A model generated the notes under the pieces. The model did no database searches. It had not been told where the DNA came from and was given only the letters and a program-made list of their open reading frames with translations. Positions 53,908-63,448 of a DNA stretch of 64,000 nucleotides are shown here, one piece after another. Each line of letters begins with the position of its first letter. Within the stretch, counting starts at the first letter, position 1. This DNA is from JALONH01 sp046329235 (GTDB lineage Bacteria > Bacteroidota > Bacteroidia > Cytophagales > Cytophagaceae), in assembly GCA_046329235.1 (NCBI GenBank), contig JAXLVA010000001.1, positions 372,001-436,000 on the forward strand, read 5' to 3'. Made by a program: the position numbers and the translations under genes.

Positions 53908-54690
53908 ATGAAAAACTTTGGCATTTGTCATTTAAGTGTTATACCTGTTCGCAAAGAACCTGGTGATATATATGAAATGACTTCCCAACTTTTGTTTGGA
54001 GATTTTTTTGAAATTATAGAAGTGTCACCGAATGAGAAATGGGTCTTAATTCGAAATGATTTTGATGGATATACCGGATGGATTGATGCTAAACAATATA
54101 TGGCGGTAGAGGAGAGTTATATCCATAAACTACAACAAACGCCACCTGTTTTTTGTAAATCTTTATATGCTTTAGCCAAAAGTGAGAATCGTTTTTTCCC
54201 TTTACTGATGGGTTCTACCTTACCATTACATAAAAATGGAATAATCAGTATTGGAGATGAACCATTTATACTGGAAGGAGATGTAGGATATGCAGAACCA
54301 TTTGATGCTAAACGTATTGAACAAACAGCATTATTATATTTAGGAGCACCTTATTTATGGGGTGGAAGAGCACATTTTGGAATTGATTGTTCCGGTTTTG
54401 TACAACAAGTATATCGTATGTTTTCAGTAGCACTACCTAGAGATGCATATCAACAAGCAGAGATAGGTATTACTACACCTTTTGAATATTATAAAGCCGG
54501 AGATTTAGCTTTCTATAAAAATCCGGAAGGACGTATTACTCACGTTGGCATACTTTTAGATAATCAAAGAATTATTCATGCATCCGGTCAAGTTCGTATT
54601 GACTTAGTGGATGAAACAGGTATTATACATACAGATAAAAAAATATATACGCATCGTTTAGCGTTCATTAAAAGAGTCTCTCAACTGTAA
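53908..54690 (+). CDS. C40 (NlpC/P60) peptidase with N-terminal SH3 domain
   Basis: A 260-residue putative peptidoglycan endopeptidase. SH3-like targeting region (~1-75, FGICHLSVIPVR, ending at the TGWIDAKQY turn), then the catalytic domain with Cys in GIDCSGFVQQVYR, His in RITHVGILL and the third residue in IHASGQV. No clear signal peptide, so the cell location is uncertain. Confidence 0.85.
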   Translation: MKNFGICHLSVIPVRKEPGDIYEMTSQLLFGDFFEIIEVSPNEKWVLIRNDFDGYTGWIDAKQYMAVEESYIHKLQQTPPVFCKSLYALAKSENRFFPLLMGSTLPLHKNGIISIGDEPFILEGDVGYAEPFDAKRIEQTALLYLGAPYLWGGRAHFGIDCSGFVQQVYRMFSVALPRDAYQQAEIGITTPFEYYKAGDLAFYKNPEGRITHVGILLDNQRIIHASGQVRIDLVDETGIIHTDKKIYTHRLAFIKRVSQL

Positions 54691-54705
54691 ATAAACACTT
54701 CATCT

Positions 54706-55674
54706 ATGTTTAAATACATTTCATCTTTGTTGTTAGGGTTGTTATTACCTTTGTTCTCCATAGGTCAACATATGCAAGTGGCAGTAGCTAGTCGTCCGGT
54801 GCCTAAAGCACTTCAAGGATTAGAAGTCAGTGCTACCGGTAAAATTTTATTTACGAAACAGGGGATGACTTATGTGTTGAATGCTAAGATGGATACGGTG
54901 TTTAAAGACATTGGGATTAAAGCTAAGTTTATAGGTACTTCTGATGAGTTCGCTACATTGATCACTGTGGGTAATAGAAGTTTACTATCTATCTATAATG
55001 CCTCGAATGTAAAGAAGGATTCTATTCTAGCCGACGTTGCCATTCTAGATTATGCCTTTCGACCTGATGGTAAAAAAATATACTTGGTTACGAAGAGTAG
55101 TCAGTTAGTGATTATTGATTTAAAAACACGACAACTATCAGGTGGGAATACCGCTGTACCTCCTATGAACATTACGGGTGTAGGATATTTAGAAGATAAT
55201 AAAATTTTAATAGGAGCGAATATTCAAGGAGCTATTGTAGATACAACGGGTGCTACAGTTTCCTATTATCAAACACCCAATATCAGCGTGGTACGTACGA
55301 GTCCTACCGGAAAAGATTACGCGGTGCTTCATTTAGGTTCCGACTTTAGTTCAATGTCTTGGTTTAATGCGGGGAAAGAAATAAAGTGCAAGCATCAATA
55401 TTCTAACCAGTACCCTTATTATGAAATTGTGATGGGACAATTGGATACGGTGCAAACATCGGCTTCTATGGTTCAAAGTTTTGACATAGGTCATGATGGA
55501 TTGAACTTAATCACAACCGATCAAAGTGGTCGTTTATTACTTTGGGATACTCATGGTCATGTTAAAAAACAAATCGAGCTAGGGTCTTATAACACCATAG
55601 CTCGATTTTATGCAACTAATAAAATTATCTATTATCACACTACTCAGAATAAATTGGTAGTGGTAGAGTATTAA
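54706..55674 (+). CDS. Secreted beta-propeller (WD40-like) protein
   Basis: A 322-residue protein with signal peptide (to about residue 20) and repeated four-strand blades; blades contain FRPDGKKIYLVT, VRTSPTGKDYAVLHL and the WD-like RLLLWDTHG near the end. Function unknown. Confidence 0.7.
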   Translation: MFKYISSLLLGLLLPLFSIGQHMQVAVASRPVPKALQGLEVSATGKILFTKQGMTYVLNAKMDTVFKDIGIKAKFIGTSDEFATLITVGNRSLLSIYNASNVKKDSILADVAILDYAFRPDGKKIYLVTKSSQLVIIDLKTRQLSGGNTAVPPMNITGVGYLEDNKILIGANIQGAIVDTTGATVSYYQTPNISVVRTSPTGKDYAVLHLGSDFSSMSWFNAGKEIKCKHQYSNQYPYYEIVMGQLDTVQTSASMVQSFDIGHDGLNLITTDQSGRLLLWDTHGHVKKQIELGSYNTIARFYATNKIIYYHTTQNKLVVVEY

Positions 55675-55676
55675 GA

Positions 55677-56531
55677 TTATTTATCATTCACTACGGCTGA
55701 GTCGCAGATATAGGTAGGCATAATGCCGGTACTTTTAATTTTAGTTTCGTAATCATCTACACGCGTATTTCCGGTAAGTACAAGGGCTGTGTCTAAGCCC
55801 ACATTATTTCCTCCGGCGATATCGGTTTGTAATGTGTCACCCACCATCAGGATATCTTTTTTACTTATATCGCGAGTGGCACGAATCATATCGAAGGCAA
55901 ACATAAATACTTGTGAATCGGGTTTCCCAAAGCGAATAAAACGTTTCCCTACAATACTTTCTAACATAGTAGCAATACCACCAATAGCAATAGCTACTTC
56001 ATGTTTGGAAAGAGGATACGTATTATCGGTATTGGCAACAATAGCAGGAATGGTTCTTTTACGTAGTAAATTCACCGCTTTATTGATGTCTTGAAACCAA
56101 TCAAATCCTTCATCATCTAATAATACCAATGCATTCACTTGGTTAATATTGTCATCATTAATTTCACTCACCGGAATGGTTTTAATACCCGCCGATTGAA
56201 TGTAATGTGCTGAATGTTCCGTCCCTAAATAGGCTACATAACCCTCTTTTACTTTTAATTCAATAAACTCTTTAGCCAGCATGCCGGAAGAGATGATACG
56301 GTCGGCGGTAATTTTATGAAATCCTAATTTATGATAGGAGGCAGCTAACTGTTCTGGGCTTCTAGAAGCATCGTTCGTTACAACGAAGTATTCTTGTCCG
56401 TTTTTTTCTAAAGCTTCAAAGGTGGATTCTATTCCCGGTACTAGACCTTTGTAATTTTTCAATACACCAAAGGCGTCAAAGAAGATGACTTTGTACTTAG
56501 GTAGTATGGAAGAAAAAGGAACAATTTGCAT
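55677..56531 (-). CDS. HAD-IIA family hydrolase (TIGR01459-like)
   Basis: A 284-residue HAD-IIA protein. Motif I reads FFDAFGVL: the nucleophile Asp is kept but the second Asp is Phe, as in the D-x-W/F-G-V subgroup. Motif II/III region VTNDASRSPEQL and motif IV MVGDTLQTDIAGGNNVGL are clear. Probably a phosphatase of unknown substrate. It is 7 bases from the APH-like gene and reads with it. Confidence 0.85.
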   Translation of the reverse strand: MQIVPFSSILPKYKVIFFDAFGVLKNYKGLVPGIESTFEALEKNGQEYFVVTNDASRSPEQLAASYHKLGFHKITADRIISSGMLAKEFIELKVKEGYVAYLGTEHSAHYIQSAGIKTIPVSEINDDNINQVNALVLLDDEGFDWFQDINKAVNLLRKRTIPAIVANTDNTYPLSKHEVAIAIGGIATMLESIVGKRFIRFGKPDSQVFMFAFDMIRATRDISKKDILMVGDTLQTDIAGGNNVGLDTALVLTGNTRVDDYETKIKSTGIMPTYICDSAVVNDK

Positions 56532-56538
56532 AATGGTA

Positions 56539-57588
56539 TTAAGAGGTAATTTTTAAATGTTTAATAATAACTTCTGGATCAAACTCGCGTTCTACCGAAG
56601 GTAAGTACGTTTCAAAGGCTTCTTTTTGTAATTTACTGGCATACTTTTCACTAAAGAAATAAGTACCATCATGTAATACATAGTTTAAGATAAAGAAGCG
56701 GTATACTTCACGCATGAAACGAATTTCATTAGCGGTTAAAGGATATACTTTGTGATATTCTTCTAAGAACATTAAGAAGCGTGGTTCACTCATCGGTCCG
56801 ATGACATAGCTGAACACGGTTCTATCACCTACGTCAGAACATACACGACTGAAGAAGTAGAAATCCATCACACGGTAACTCATGCGGAACCAATCGTAAT
56901 CCCAACGAGAATAAATTTCTAATTTATCCGTAACAGAAAAATTACCGATGTTCCAATCAATGAAAACCGGAATGATATCGAAGTTTTTAACTCCTAGTTT
57001 ATTTCTGTTTTTTAGGAATTGCTCACAGTGGTATTTTAAATAGTCTACCTGCATGCGAGAACCATAGCGTGCTTCATTCGCATCTAGATCGTCTAGAAGA
57101 TTATAGATATCAGAGCGAAGTGTTTTGGAAGATTTAGGAAGAACGTTACGTACTTTGTAACACGCTTTGTGAAATTTGGCTACTTGTTCACCTAGTTTAC
57201 GAATATGTTTTTCTTCTAATCGACGAGGAAGTCGCTTGTCTATTCGAATAGGATTATAAAAAGCTACCCAAGCATTAATACCATTCTCTTTGTAGTGATA
57301 GGTATATACTTGATTGTTTTTTAATAATGATTTTGAAATAACATTTTCAAAAGGGTAGAGGAGATTATTGCATAAAGCATTGATGATTCTATGATCTTCT
57401 CTAAAAATTTCAAACTTTCCGAAGAAGGAAAGTTTAGCAATCACAATATCGTCGTCTATAAATCGGATACGATAGACGTGATTGGTACTCACTTTAGCAC
57501 TGATGTCTTCTACGGCAGCAATTTTGCGTTCAGCATCATACCCTTCCCAGGCCTTGTGAATAATATTGGAGTAATCTTTTAATTCCAT
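56539..57588 (-). CDS. APH-like phosphotransferase family protein
   Basis: A 349-residue kinase-fold protein. The catalytic loop is FIDWNIGNF (Asp and Asn kept, the usual His absent) and the metal-binding segment is RWDYDWFR. The C-terminal helices end VIIKHLKITS. Family members phosphorylate small hydroxyl compounds. It sits between the glutamine-synthetase-like and HAD genes, suggesting a kinase/phosphatase pair around the product of the ligase; this is inference. Confidence 0.75.
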   Translation of the reverse strand: MELKDYSNIIHKAWEGYDAERKIAAVEDISAKVSTNHVYRIRFIDDDIVIAKLSFFGKFEIFREDHRIINALCNNLLYPFENVISKSLLKNNQVYTYHYKENGINAWVAFYNPIRIDKRLPRRLEEKHIRKLGEQVAKFHKACYKVRNVLPKSSKTLRSDIYNLLDDLDANEARYGSRMQVDYLKYHCEQFLKNRNKLGVKNFDIIPVFIDWNIGNFSVTDKLEIYSRWDYDWFRMSYRVMDFYFFSRVCSDVGDRTVFSYVIGPMSEPRFLMFLEEYHKVYPLTANEIRFMREVYRFFILNYVLHDGTYFFSEKYASKLQKEAFETYLPSVEREFDPEVIIKHLKITS

Positions 57589-57666
57589 GTAAGGAGGAAA
57601 TGTTAAAATTCCATTGGGGAAAAGTACGAAGAGTATTGAAAAGTTGGTCTACGTACTTTTCCTGAT

Positions 57667-59019
57667 TTATATAGCTTCAAAATAGCGTTGGATTTCCCAA
57701 GCACTGTCTTCTTGATATTGATGTACTTCCCAAAAACGTGTTTTGGCAAAATGCTCTACAAAGGTATAACCGAATAATTCTTTGGCTAAAGTAGACTGGT
57801 ACATGTGAGATGTAGCTTCTAAAAGTGAATCCGGTAAAGAAACTAAGGATTCATCCATATAAGCACTTCCATTGGTAGCTTCTTGTAAATCGAGTTTGTG
57901 TTCAATACCATATAATCCACTAGCTAATGCAGCAGCCATAGCTAAGTAAGGATTTACATCAGAACCCGGAATACGCATCTCAGCACGCATGTTTTCGGGG
58001 TCATTATGAATGACACGCACTGCTGTAGTACGGTTTTCAATACCCCAGCTAATTGTAGTAGGAGCCCAAGTTCCTTTCACTAATCGTTTGTATGAATTAG
58101 TAGTAGGAGCATACATGGGTAATATATGAGGTAAACAATAAAGTTGTCCGGCAATGAAATGTTTCATTAAATCGGACATACCATTTTTATCATTTTCATC
58201 CCAGAATAAATTAACAGATTTATCCGGTGTCCATAAACTTTGATGAATATGTCCACCACAGCCCGGTAAGTTGGGATTCCACTTGGCCATAAAGGAAGGA
58301 AGAATGCCACCTTGACTAAATATTTTCTTTGTAAAATATTTAAACAACACAGCACGATCAGCTGCTTCCAAAATTCCTGTATGTGCAAGCGAAGCTTCGT
58401 AAACACCGGGACCTGTTTCTGTATGGAAGCCTTCGATGTTGACGTTAAGTGACGCTAACCCCTGAAGGTAGGTTTCTAATAAGTATTGAAATTTACCTAA
58501 TCGAAGCAGTGAATATCCAAACATCCCTTCTGTAATAGTATAGGGATCTTGGTAGCTTTTATCGTGCATAGATTCAGCACTCTCAGAGAAGTTGAACCAT
58601 TCAAATTCCTGTGCATACTCCGCATGGTATCCCATTTGGGTAGCTTTTCGAACGATACGTTTCAGTAAGGAACGGGGACATATGGAACTATGTAATCCAT
58701 CGGAATCTTCAAAATCGGCAAGCAAGAGTGGCATGGACTGGTTCGTCTCATGCATACGGTAAGTGTCGACGTCTAACTGACAAAAAGCATCCGGATATCC
58801 GGTATGCCAACCTGTAACTTCTAAGTCGGGGATGCATTGGTCAGCAATGTCCCAACCAAATAATACGTCACAAAAGCCTAATCCATTTTCAATAGATTGC
58901 ATAGCCTTTTGTACGGATATCCATTTCCCACGTAATACGCCATCCAAGTCCGTCACACCATATTGTATAAAACCATTTGGATTTTCTTCTGCAAATAACT
59001 CTAATCTCTCTAGCGACAT
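57667..59019 (-). CDS. Glutamine synthetase family ligase
   Basis: A 450-residue GS-fold enzyme: EGFHTETGPGVYEA, GCGGHIHQSLW, SWGIENRTTAVRV and AEMRIPGSDVNPYLAMAAAL. The short size and ETGPGVYE rather than the GlnA form place it with gamma-glutamyl ligases (PuuA/GlnA3-like) that act on amines, not ammonia. Substrate unknown. 78 nt separate it from the APH-like gene downstream. Confidence 0.82.
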   Translation of the reverse strand: MSLERLELFAEENPNGFIQYGVTDLDGVLRGKWISVQKAMQSIENGLGFCDVLFGWDIADQCIPDLEVTGWHTGYPDAFCQLDVDTYRMHETNQSMPLLLADFEDSDGLHSSICPRSLLKRIVRKATQMGYHAEYAQEFEWFNFSESAESMHDKSYQDPYTITEGMFGYSLLRLGKFQYLLETYLQGLASLNVNIEGFHTETGPGVYEASLAHTGILEAADRAVLFKYFTKKIFSQGGILPSFMAKWNPNLPGCGGHIHQSLWTPDKSVNLFWDENDKNGMSDLMKHFIAGQLYCLPHILPMYAPTTNSYKRLVKGTWAPTTISWGIENRTTAVRVIHNDPENMRAEMRIPGSDVNPYLAMAAALASGLYGIEHKLDLQEATNGSAYMDESLVSLPDSLLEATSHMYQSTLAKELFGYTFVEHFAKTRFWEVHQYQEDSAWEIQRYFEAI

Positions 59020-59061
59020 AGTAAAAGTTGTATTACTAAAAATAAGATTAATTGCGGTCAG

Positions 59062-59099
59062 TTCAAAAAAAAAGTCATCGATAGTGATCGATGACTTTT
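59062..59099 (-). terminator. Intrinsic terminator after the nitrate transporter gene
   Basis: On the minus strand AAAAGTCATCGAT, 4-nt loop, ATCGATGACTTTT and a T-tract. It lies 3' of the narK-type gene and before the glutamine-synthetase-like gene, so most transcription would stop between them. Confidence 0.85.
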
Positions 59100-59122
59100 A
59101 AAACTATGAAGTAGAGTATGAA

Positions 59123-60463
59123 TTACGCTAAAACGGGTTCTTCATTTTTTGCTTCTACTGTTTCAGTAGCTGAAACGTCTGATGTTTCTTTAGGGAAACG
59201 AATAGCTAATACAGCAAAGGAAGCAAGAAAAACTAATACACCTAAGTATAGGAAGGAATCATTCCATTCTAATCCGCTAATTTGTTTTTTGAATAAGAAC
59301 ATTCCGAAGAATGCACCAGCATTACCACCTGCCCCAACGATACCGGATACAGCACCTAAAGCTTTTTTGTTGATGAATGGAACCACGCTGAAAGTAGCGC
59401 CTTCACTCATTTGTACGAATAAACTGAAGATGACAAGAGATACAATAACTAGAGGGATTTGTTGCATGCGAGAGAAGATCATTAAACATACACCTTCAGC
59501 AATTAATGCGTAGAATAACCAGTTCACACGACCGCTTAAGCCTTTTTTATTTCCAAAACGATCACCTAAAATACCACCTAATGAACGAGCAAATAAGTTC
59601 ATTAAACCGAATAAACCTGCAATGATACCAGCAGTTTTCATATCCATTTGCATGTAATCAGCAAAGTATAAAGCAGCATTCGAGTTAACGATTAATTCTA
59701 CACCAAAACAAGCTGCGTATGCTACGAATAGGATCCAAACGCGGTAATCAGAAAGAGCAGCTACGAAAGAGGAACCGGCATCTTTACCAATTTTATCATT
59801 TTGATCACGTGTTTTGTTTACCTCAGAATAATTTCCTTCCGGAGTATCTTTTGTGAAGTTATAATATACGATACCCATGATAAATAAAAGGGCACCCGGG
59901 ATAACCATGGCATATCTCCATGCTAAGCTTTCTGCACCATAAACAGTTAGGAAACCGGCAAATATTAAAGGCATTACTTGTTGTGTCACTCCACCACCTA
60001 AATTCCCCCAACCTGCAGTAGTTGCATTTGCTGTACCTATTATATTAGGTCCAAACATAACAGAAGTGTGGAATTGAGTAATAACGAAGGATGCACCAAT
60101 TGTACCAATTAAAATACGTGCTAATAAAAATTGCTCGTAGGATTGAGCTAAACCGATACACATCACCGGAATAGATCCTAAGATAAGCAACCATGTATAG
60201 GCTAATCTTGGTCCGGTTTTATCACAAACCCATCCGATAAATAAACGCATGAATATGGTAGATGCTACCCCTAACATATTAGCGGTAACAATTTGATCGG
60301 TAGTGATACCTAAATCCGAACGAACGGCAGCTAGCATAGGAGCAATCCCAAACCAACCGAAGAAACATAAGAAGAAGGCCATCCATGTAAGATGGAAGGT
60401 ACGCATTGGGATGGATGAGAAATCCGACAATACGATTTTGGTAGCTTTGTTTGAAGTATTCAT
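59123..60463 (-). CDS. narK: NarK-type nitrate/nitrite transporter (MFS)
   Basis: About 446 residues from ATG 60463, twelve hydrophobic helices. The nitrate-nitrite porter signature ATTAGWGNLGGGVTQQVMP and the second glycine-rich motif VSGIVGAGGNAGAFFGM are present, along with RLFIGWVCDKTGPR. It imports nitrate or exchanges nitrite. A repeat array and a -7 element stand upstream. Confidence 0.85.
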   Translation of the reverse strand: MNTSNKATKIVLSDFSSIPMRTFHLTWMAFFLCFFGWFGIAPMLAAVRSDLGITTDQIVTANMLGVASTIFMRLFIGWVCDKTGPRLAYTWLLILGSIPVMCIGLAQSYEQFLLARILIGTIGASFVITQFHTSVMFGPNIIGTANATTAGWGNLGGGVTQQVMPLIFAGFLTVYGAESLAWRYAMVIPGALLFIMGIVYYNFTKDTPEGNYSEVNKTRDQNDKIGKDAGSSFVAALSDYRVWILFVAYAACFGVELIVNSNAALYFADYMQMDMKTAGIIAGLFGLMNLFARSLGGILGDRFGNKKGLSGRVNWLFYALIAEGVCLMIFSRMQQIPLVIVSLVIFSLFVQMSEGATFSVVPFINKKALGAVSGIVGAGGNAGAFFGMFLFKKQISGLEWNDSFLYLGVLVFLASFAVLAIRFPKETSDVSATETVEAKNEEPVLA

Positions 60464-60493
60464 GACAAAAGGGTGTTTGTTTGAATGATGGTA

Positions 60494-60501
60494 CAAATAT
60501 A
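60494..60501 (-). promoter_or_regulatory. -7 element of the nitrate transporter promoter
   Basis: TATATTTG on the minus strand, an exact TAnnTTTG match, 31 bases before the start codon. No TTTG -33 box is found at 19 nt; repeat units occupy that place. Confidence 0.65.
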
Positions 60502-60548
60502 CGTAAAAATACTTTTAAATACGTAATAATACTTAGTAAAAATACGTA
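60499..60548 (-). promoter_or_regulatory. 10-bp-phased ATAC repeats upstream of the nitrate transporter
   Basis: ATAC occurs at 60499, 60509, 60519 and 60529 (exact 10-base steps) and at 60542. Alternate units read ATACGTA, giving two 16-mers ATACGTAA(A/T)AATACTT spaced by 20 bases. Helical phasing over the -10 to -60 zone suggests an activator binding one DNA face. Confidence 0.6.
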
Positions 60549-60702
60549 CAAAATATTGAAATATTTAATAAGTATCTGAAAATCAGAAAGAAAAATATTT
60601 GAAAAAATATGAATTACGTAGAGAGCAGGTTAGGAAGTGTATGCTAGGAGATAGTTTTTTGAATATTAGCAACTTATATTTCTGAAATAAGATGAATTTT
60701 CG

Positions 60703-60710
60703 TACTTTTG
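60703..60710 (+). promoter_or_regulatory. -7 element of the rpsA promoter
   Basis: TACTTTTG matches TAnnTTTG, with TTCTG near the -33 position. It leaves a leader of about 93 bases before ATG 60810. The 60464-60809 region has no coding sequence. Confidence 0.6.
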
Positions 60711-60809
60711 CCATCCCTTTAAGGGACTGTTTATTGAGTTGATAGGCAGTTGTCTAAACCAAATTTCAACAGTTGCCCGACTGTTGATGTATTCAAAAGG
60801 GCAAAACAA

Positions 60810-62615
60810 ATGAATACTCCAAAACCAGAAGATTTTAACTGGGACTTAGCAAACGACAAAGGCTTTGGTACTGCGTACTCAGAAGCTGATCGTAGCAAAA
60901 TGGAAGCATTGTACTCTGGTACATTAAATCAAGTTTCCGAAAAACAAGTATTAACAGGTGTAGTGGTAGGTGTTACAGATCGTGACGTTATCGTTAACAT
61001 CGGTTTCAAATCCGACGGATTAATTCCTCTATCTGAATTCCGTGATGTAGATGGTGGTGTTAAGACAGGTGACGAGGTAGAAGTGTATGTAGAAGATCAA
61101 GAAGATGCTGCAGGACAATTAGTTCTTTCTCGTAGAAAAGCGAAGATCATGAAGGCATGGGAGAATATCCAAAATGCATTAGATCAAGATGTAATCATCG
61201 ACGCTTTAGTAAAACGCAGAACAAAAGGTGGTTTAATCGTAGATCTATTTGGTGTAGAAGCTTTCTTACCAGGTTCTCAAATCGATGTTAAGCCTATCCG
61301 TGATTTCGACGTTTTCGTTGGTAAGAAGATGGAAGTGAAAGTGGTGAAAATTAACTACACAAATGATAACGTAGTTGTTTCTCACAAAGTGTTAATCGAG
61401 AAAGACATCGAGAAACAAAAAGCAGAAATCCTAAACAACTTAGAAAAAGGTCAAGTATTAGAAGGTGTGATCAAAAACATGACCAACTTCGGTGTGTTCA
61501 TCGACTTAGGTGGTGTAGATGGTTTACTTCACATTACAGATATTTCTTGGGGTCGTATCAACCATCCGGAAGAAGTATTGAAACTGGATGACAAAGTACA
61601 AGTAGTAGTTTTAGACTTTGATGAAGATAAGAAACGTATCTCTTTAGGTATGAAACAACTTACTTCTCACCCTTGGGATGCTTTATCAACTGACGTAACT
61701 GTTGGTTCTAAAGTAAAAGGTAAAATCGTAAACGTAGCTGACTACGGTGCGTTCCTTGAAATCCAAAACGGTGTGGAAGGTTTAATCCACGTATCTGAAA
61801 TGAGCTGGTCTCAACATTTACGTAACCCTCAAGACTTCATGAAAGTGGGTGACGAAATGGAAGCAGTAGTATTGACATTAGATCGTGATGAGCGTAAAAT
61901 GTCTTTAGGTATTAAACAATTAACTGAAGATCCTTGGACTAAAGGTGAATTGTTGACTAAATACGCTGTAGGTTCTAAGCACACAGGTACTGTACGTAAC
62001 TTAACTAACTTCGGTCTATTCTTAGAATTAGAAGAAGGTATCGACGGTTTAGTACACGTTTCTGATTTATCTTGGACTAAGAAAATCAAACACCCTTCTG
62101 AATATGTTAAAGTAGGTGATAAACTAGAAGTATTAGTGTTAGAATTAGACACTGAAAACAAACGTCTAGCTTTAGGCCACAAACAATTAGAAGAAAACCC
62201 TTGGAATACATTCGAAACGATCTTCACTTCAGGTTCTGATCACAAAGGAACTGTAATCTCTAAAAATGATAAAGGTGTAGTAGTTGAATTACAATACGGT
62301 ATCGAAGGATTTGCTGTAACTAAACACACTGTGAAAGTGGACGGTAAATTAGCTGAAGTAGGTGACGTATTAGATTTCAAAGTGTTAGAATTTATTAAAG
62401 ATGAAAAACGTATCATCTTATCTCACACTAAAACTTTCTCTGACGTAGCAGAAGACGCTTCTGATGCTAAGAAAAAGAAAACAACTGCTAAACCTGCTGC
62501 AGGTGCAAAAACAGTTGCTAAAGTGAACAAAGAAGTTGAGAAATCAACTTTAGGTGATATCGAAGCATTGTCTCAATTAAAAGAGTCAATGTCAGATAAG
62601 AAAAAAGGTGAATAA
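60810..62615 (+). CDS. rpsA: 30S ribosomal protein S1
   Basis: About 601 residues from ATG 60810 (MNTPKPEDFNWDLANDKGFG); the upstream TTG 60750 gives a non-conserved extension. Six S1 RNA-binding repeats are visible (for example VLTGVVVGVTDRDVIVNIGFK, ITNFGVFIDLGGVDGLLHITDISWG and VRNLTNFGLFLELEEGIDG style segments), and a lysine/alanine-rich tail. It binds mRNA on the 30S subunit, important in a phylum with weak Shine-Dalgarno use. Confidence 0.95.
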   Translation: MNTPKPEDFNWDLANDKGFGTAYSEADRSKMEALYSGTLNQVSEKQVLTGVVVGVTDRDVIVNIGFKSDGLIPLSEFRDVDGGVKTGDEVEVYVEDQEDAAGQLVLSRRKAKIMKAWENIQNALDQDVIIDALVKRRTKGGLIVDLFGVEAFLPGSQIDVKPIRDFDVFVGKKMEVKVVKINYTNDNVVVSHKVLIEKDIEKQKAEILNNLEKGQVLEGVIKNMTNFGVFIDLGGVDGLLHITDISWGRINHPEEVLKLDDKVQVVVLDFDEDKKRISLGMKQLTSHPWDALSTDVTVGSKVKGKIVNVADYGAFLEIQNGVEGLIHVSEMSWSQHLRNPQDFMKVGDEMEAVVLTLDRDERKMSLGIKQLTEDPWTKGELLTKYAVGSKHTGTVRNLTNFGLFLELEEGIDGLVHVSDLSWTKKIKHPSEYVKVGDKLEVLVLELDTENKRLALGHKQLEENPWNTFETIFTSGSDHKGTVISKNDKGVVVELQYGIEGFAVTKHTVKVDGKLAEVGDVLDFKVLEFIKDEKRIILSHTKTFSDVAEDASDAKKKKTTAKPAAGAKTVAKVNKEVEKSTLGDIEALSQLKESMSDKKKGE

Positions 62616-62639
62616 TCTTATTTCTAACCAATAATTTCA

Positions 62640-62672
62640 GAAACCCCATGATTACCATGGGGTTTCTTTTTT
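62640..62672 (+). terminator. Intrinsic terminator after rpsA
   Basis: GAAACCCCATG, short loop, CATGGGGTTTC, T-tract. Confidence 0.9.
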
Positions 62673-62718
62673 GTTAAAAATCTTACGAACGAAGTATCTA
62701 AAGTTGCGTATAAATAAT

Positions 62719-62726
62719 TATATTTG
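62719..62726 (+). promoter_or_regulatory. -7 element of tRNA-Cys
   Basis: TATATTTG, an exact consensus match 12 bases before the mature tRNA; no -33 box at the standard distance. The 62616-62959 gap otherwise holds the rpsA terminator, the tRNA and its terminator. Confidence 0.6.
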
Positions 62727-62738
62727 TGTCCTCTAAAT

Positions 62739-62809
62739 GGTTCTGTGGCCGAGTGGCTAGGCTGAGGTCTGCAAAACCTCCTACACCAGTTCGAATCTGG
62801 TCGGAACCT
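62739..62809 (+). tRNA. tRNA-Cys (anticodon GCA)
   Basis: Acceptor GGTTCTG/CGGAACC, anticodon stem GAGGT/ACCTC with loop CTGCAAA (GCA), T stem ACCAG/CTGGT with loop TTCGAAT, discriminator T. CCA is not encoded. Confidence 0.95.
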
Positions 62810-62810
62810 C

Positions 62811-62837
62811 AAAAACCTCCTCAACGGGAGGTTTTTT
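62811..62837 (+). terminator. Intrinsic terminator after tRNA-Cys
   Basis: AAAAACCTCC, 6-nt loop, GGAGGTTTTTT directly after the tRNA. Confidence 0.85.
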
Positions 62838-62959
62838 GTTTTTATACCCCTCATTATCATTAATTCATCACTATATTACATGTATAAACTTTTTAGGAAG
62901 AAAAGAGGTTTATGTAGCTAGGAAGCTTTTCCTATTTGTATCTGAATACTATAATAAGC

Positions 62960-63394
62960 ATGACACGATTAGAAAAATTTAATAAAGACCATATCAATAA
63001 ACCTATTGAAGGTAGTTTATCTAATATCACCAATTGGTTGCACGGTACTCCGCTTTTAGCCGAAAAAGGCAAAGTGGTGATTCGTTATACTGTGCGTGAA
63101 GAGTGGCTCAACTATCAAGGATTTCTACACGGTGGTGTAGGAGCCATGATTATGGATGATATGAGTGGTATGATTTGTATGATTTCTTCTACTGAAGAAA
63201 GTGTTTACTCTACCATTAACTTAGTGGTAGACTATCTTCGTGGGGCTAAAGCAGGAGATGTGATTACCGCTACAGCTTCTATCGTTAAACTAGGTCGTAC
63301 TATTGCTTACGTAGAAGGTGAGATTGTAAACCAAGAAGGTCAAGTATTAGTGAAGTCGAGTTCTAATTTGGTGAATGTACCGGTGAGAGTATAA
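62960..63394 (+). CDS. PaaI-family hotdog thioesterase
   Basis: About 144 residues from ATG 62960. Hotdog-fold signatures: YQGFLHGGVGAMIMDDMSGM, the central helix with acidic catalytic residue, and VVDYLRGAKAGDVITATASIVKLGRTI. It hydrolyses acyl-CoA thioesters; substrate unknown. Confidence 0.88.
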   Translation: MTRLEKFNKDHINKPIEGSLSNITNWLHGTPLLAEKGKVVIRYTVREEWLNYQGFLHGGVGAMIMDDMSGMICMISSTEESVYSTINLVVDYLRGAKAGDVITATASIVKLGRTIAYVEGEIVNQEGQVLVKSSSNLVNVPVRV

Positions 63395-63400
63395 AAATAA

Positions 63401-63440
63401 ATAGCGTCTATACTGTAGTGAAATAGAGTATAGACGCTAT
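63401..63440. terminator. Hairpin between convergent genes
   Basis: A perfect 14-bp inverted repeat (ATAGCGTCTATACT / AGTATAGACGCTAT) with 12-nt loop. T-tracts are weak, so this may be a bidirectional terminator of lower strength. Confidence 0.6.
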
Positions 63441-63448
63441 CAAATATA

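Noticed and set aside
60750..60809. TTG 60750 as the rpsA start
   Set aside because: The added 20 residues are not S1-like, and an ATG in the correct place follows.
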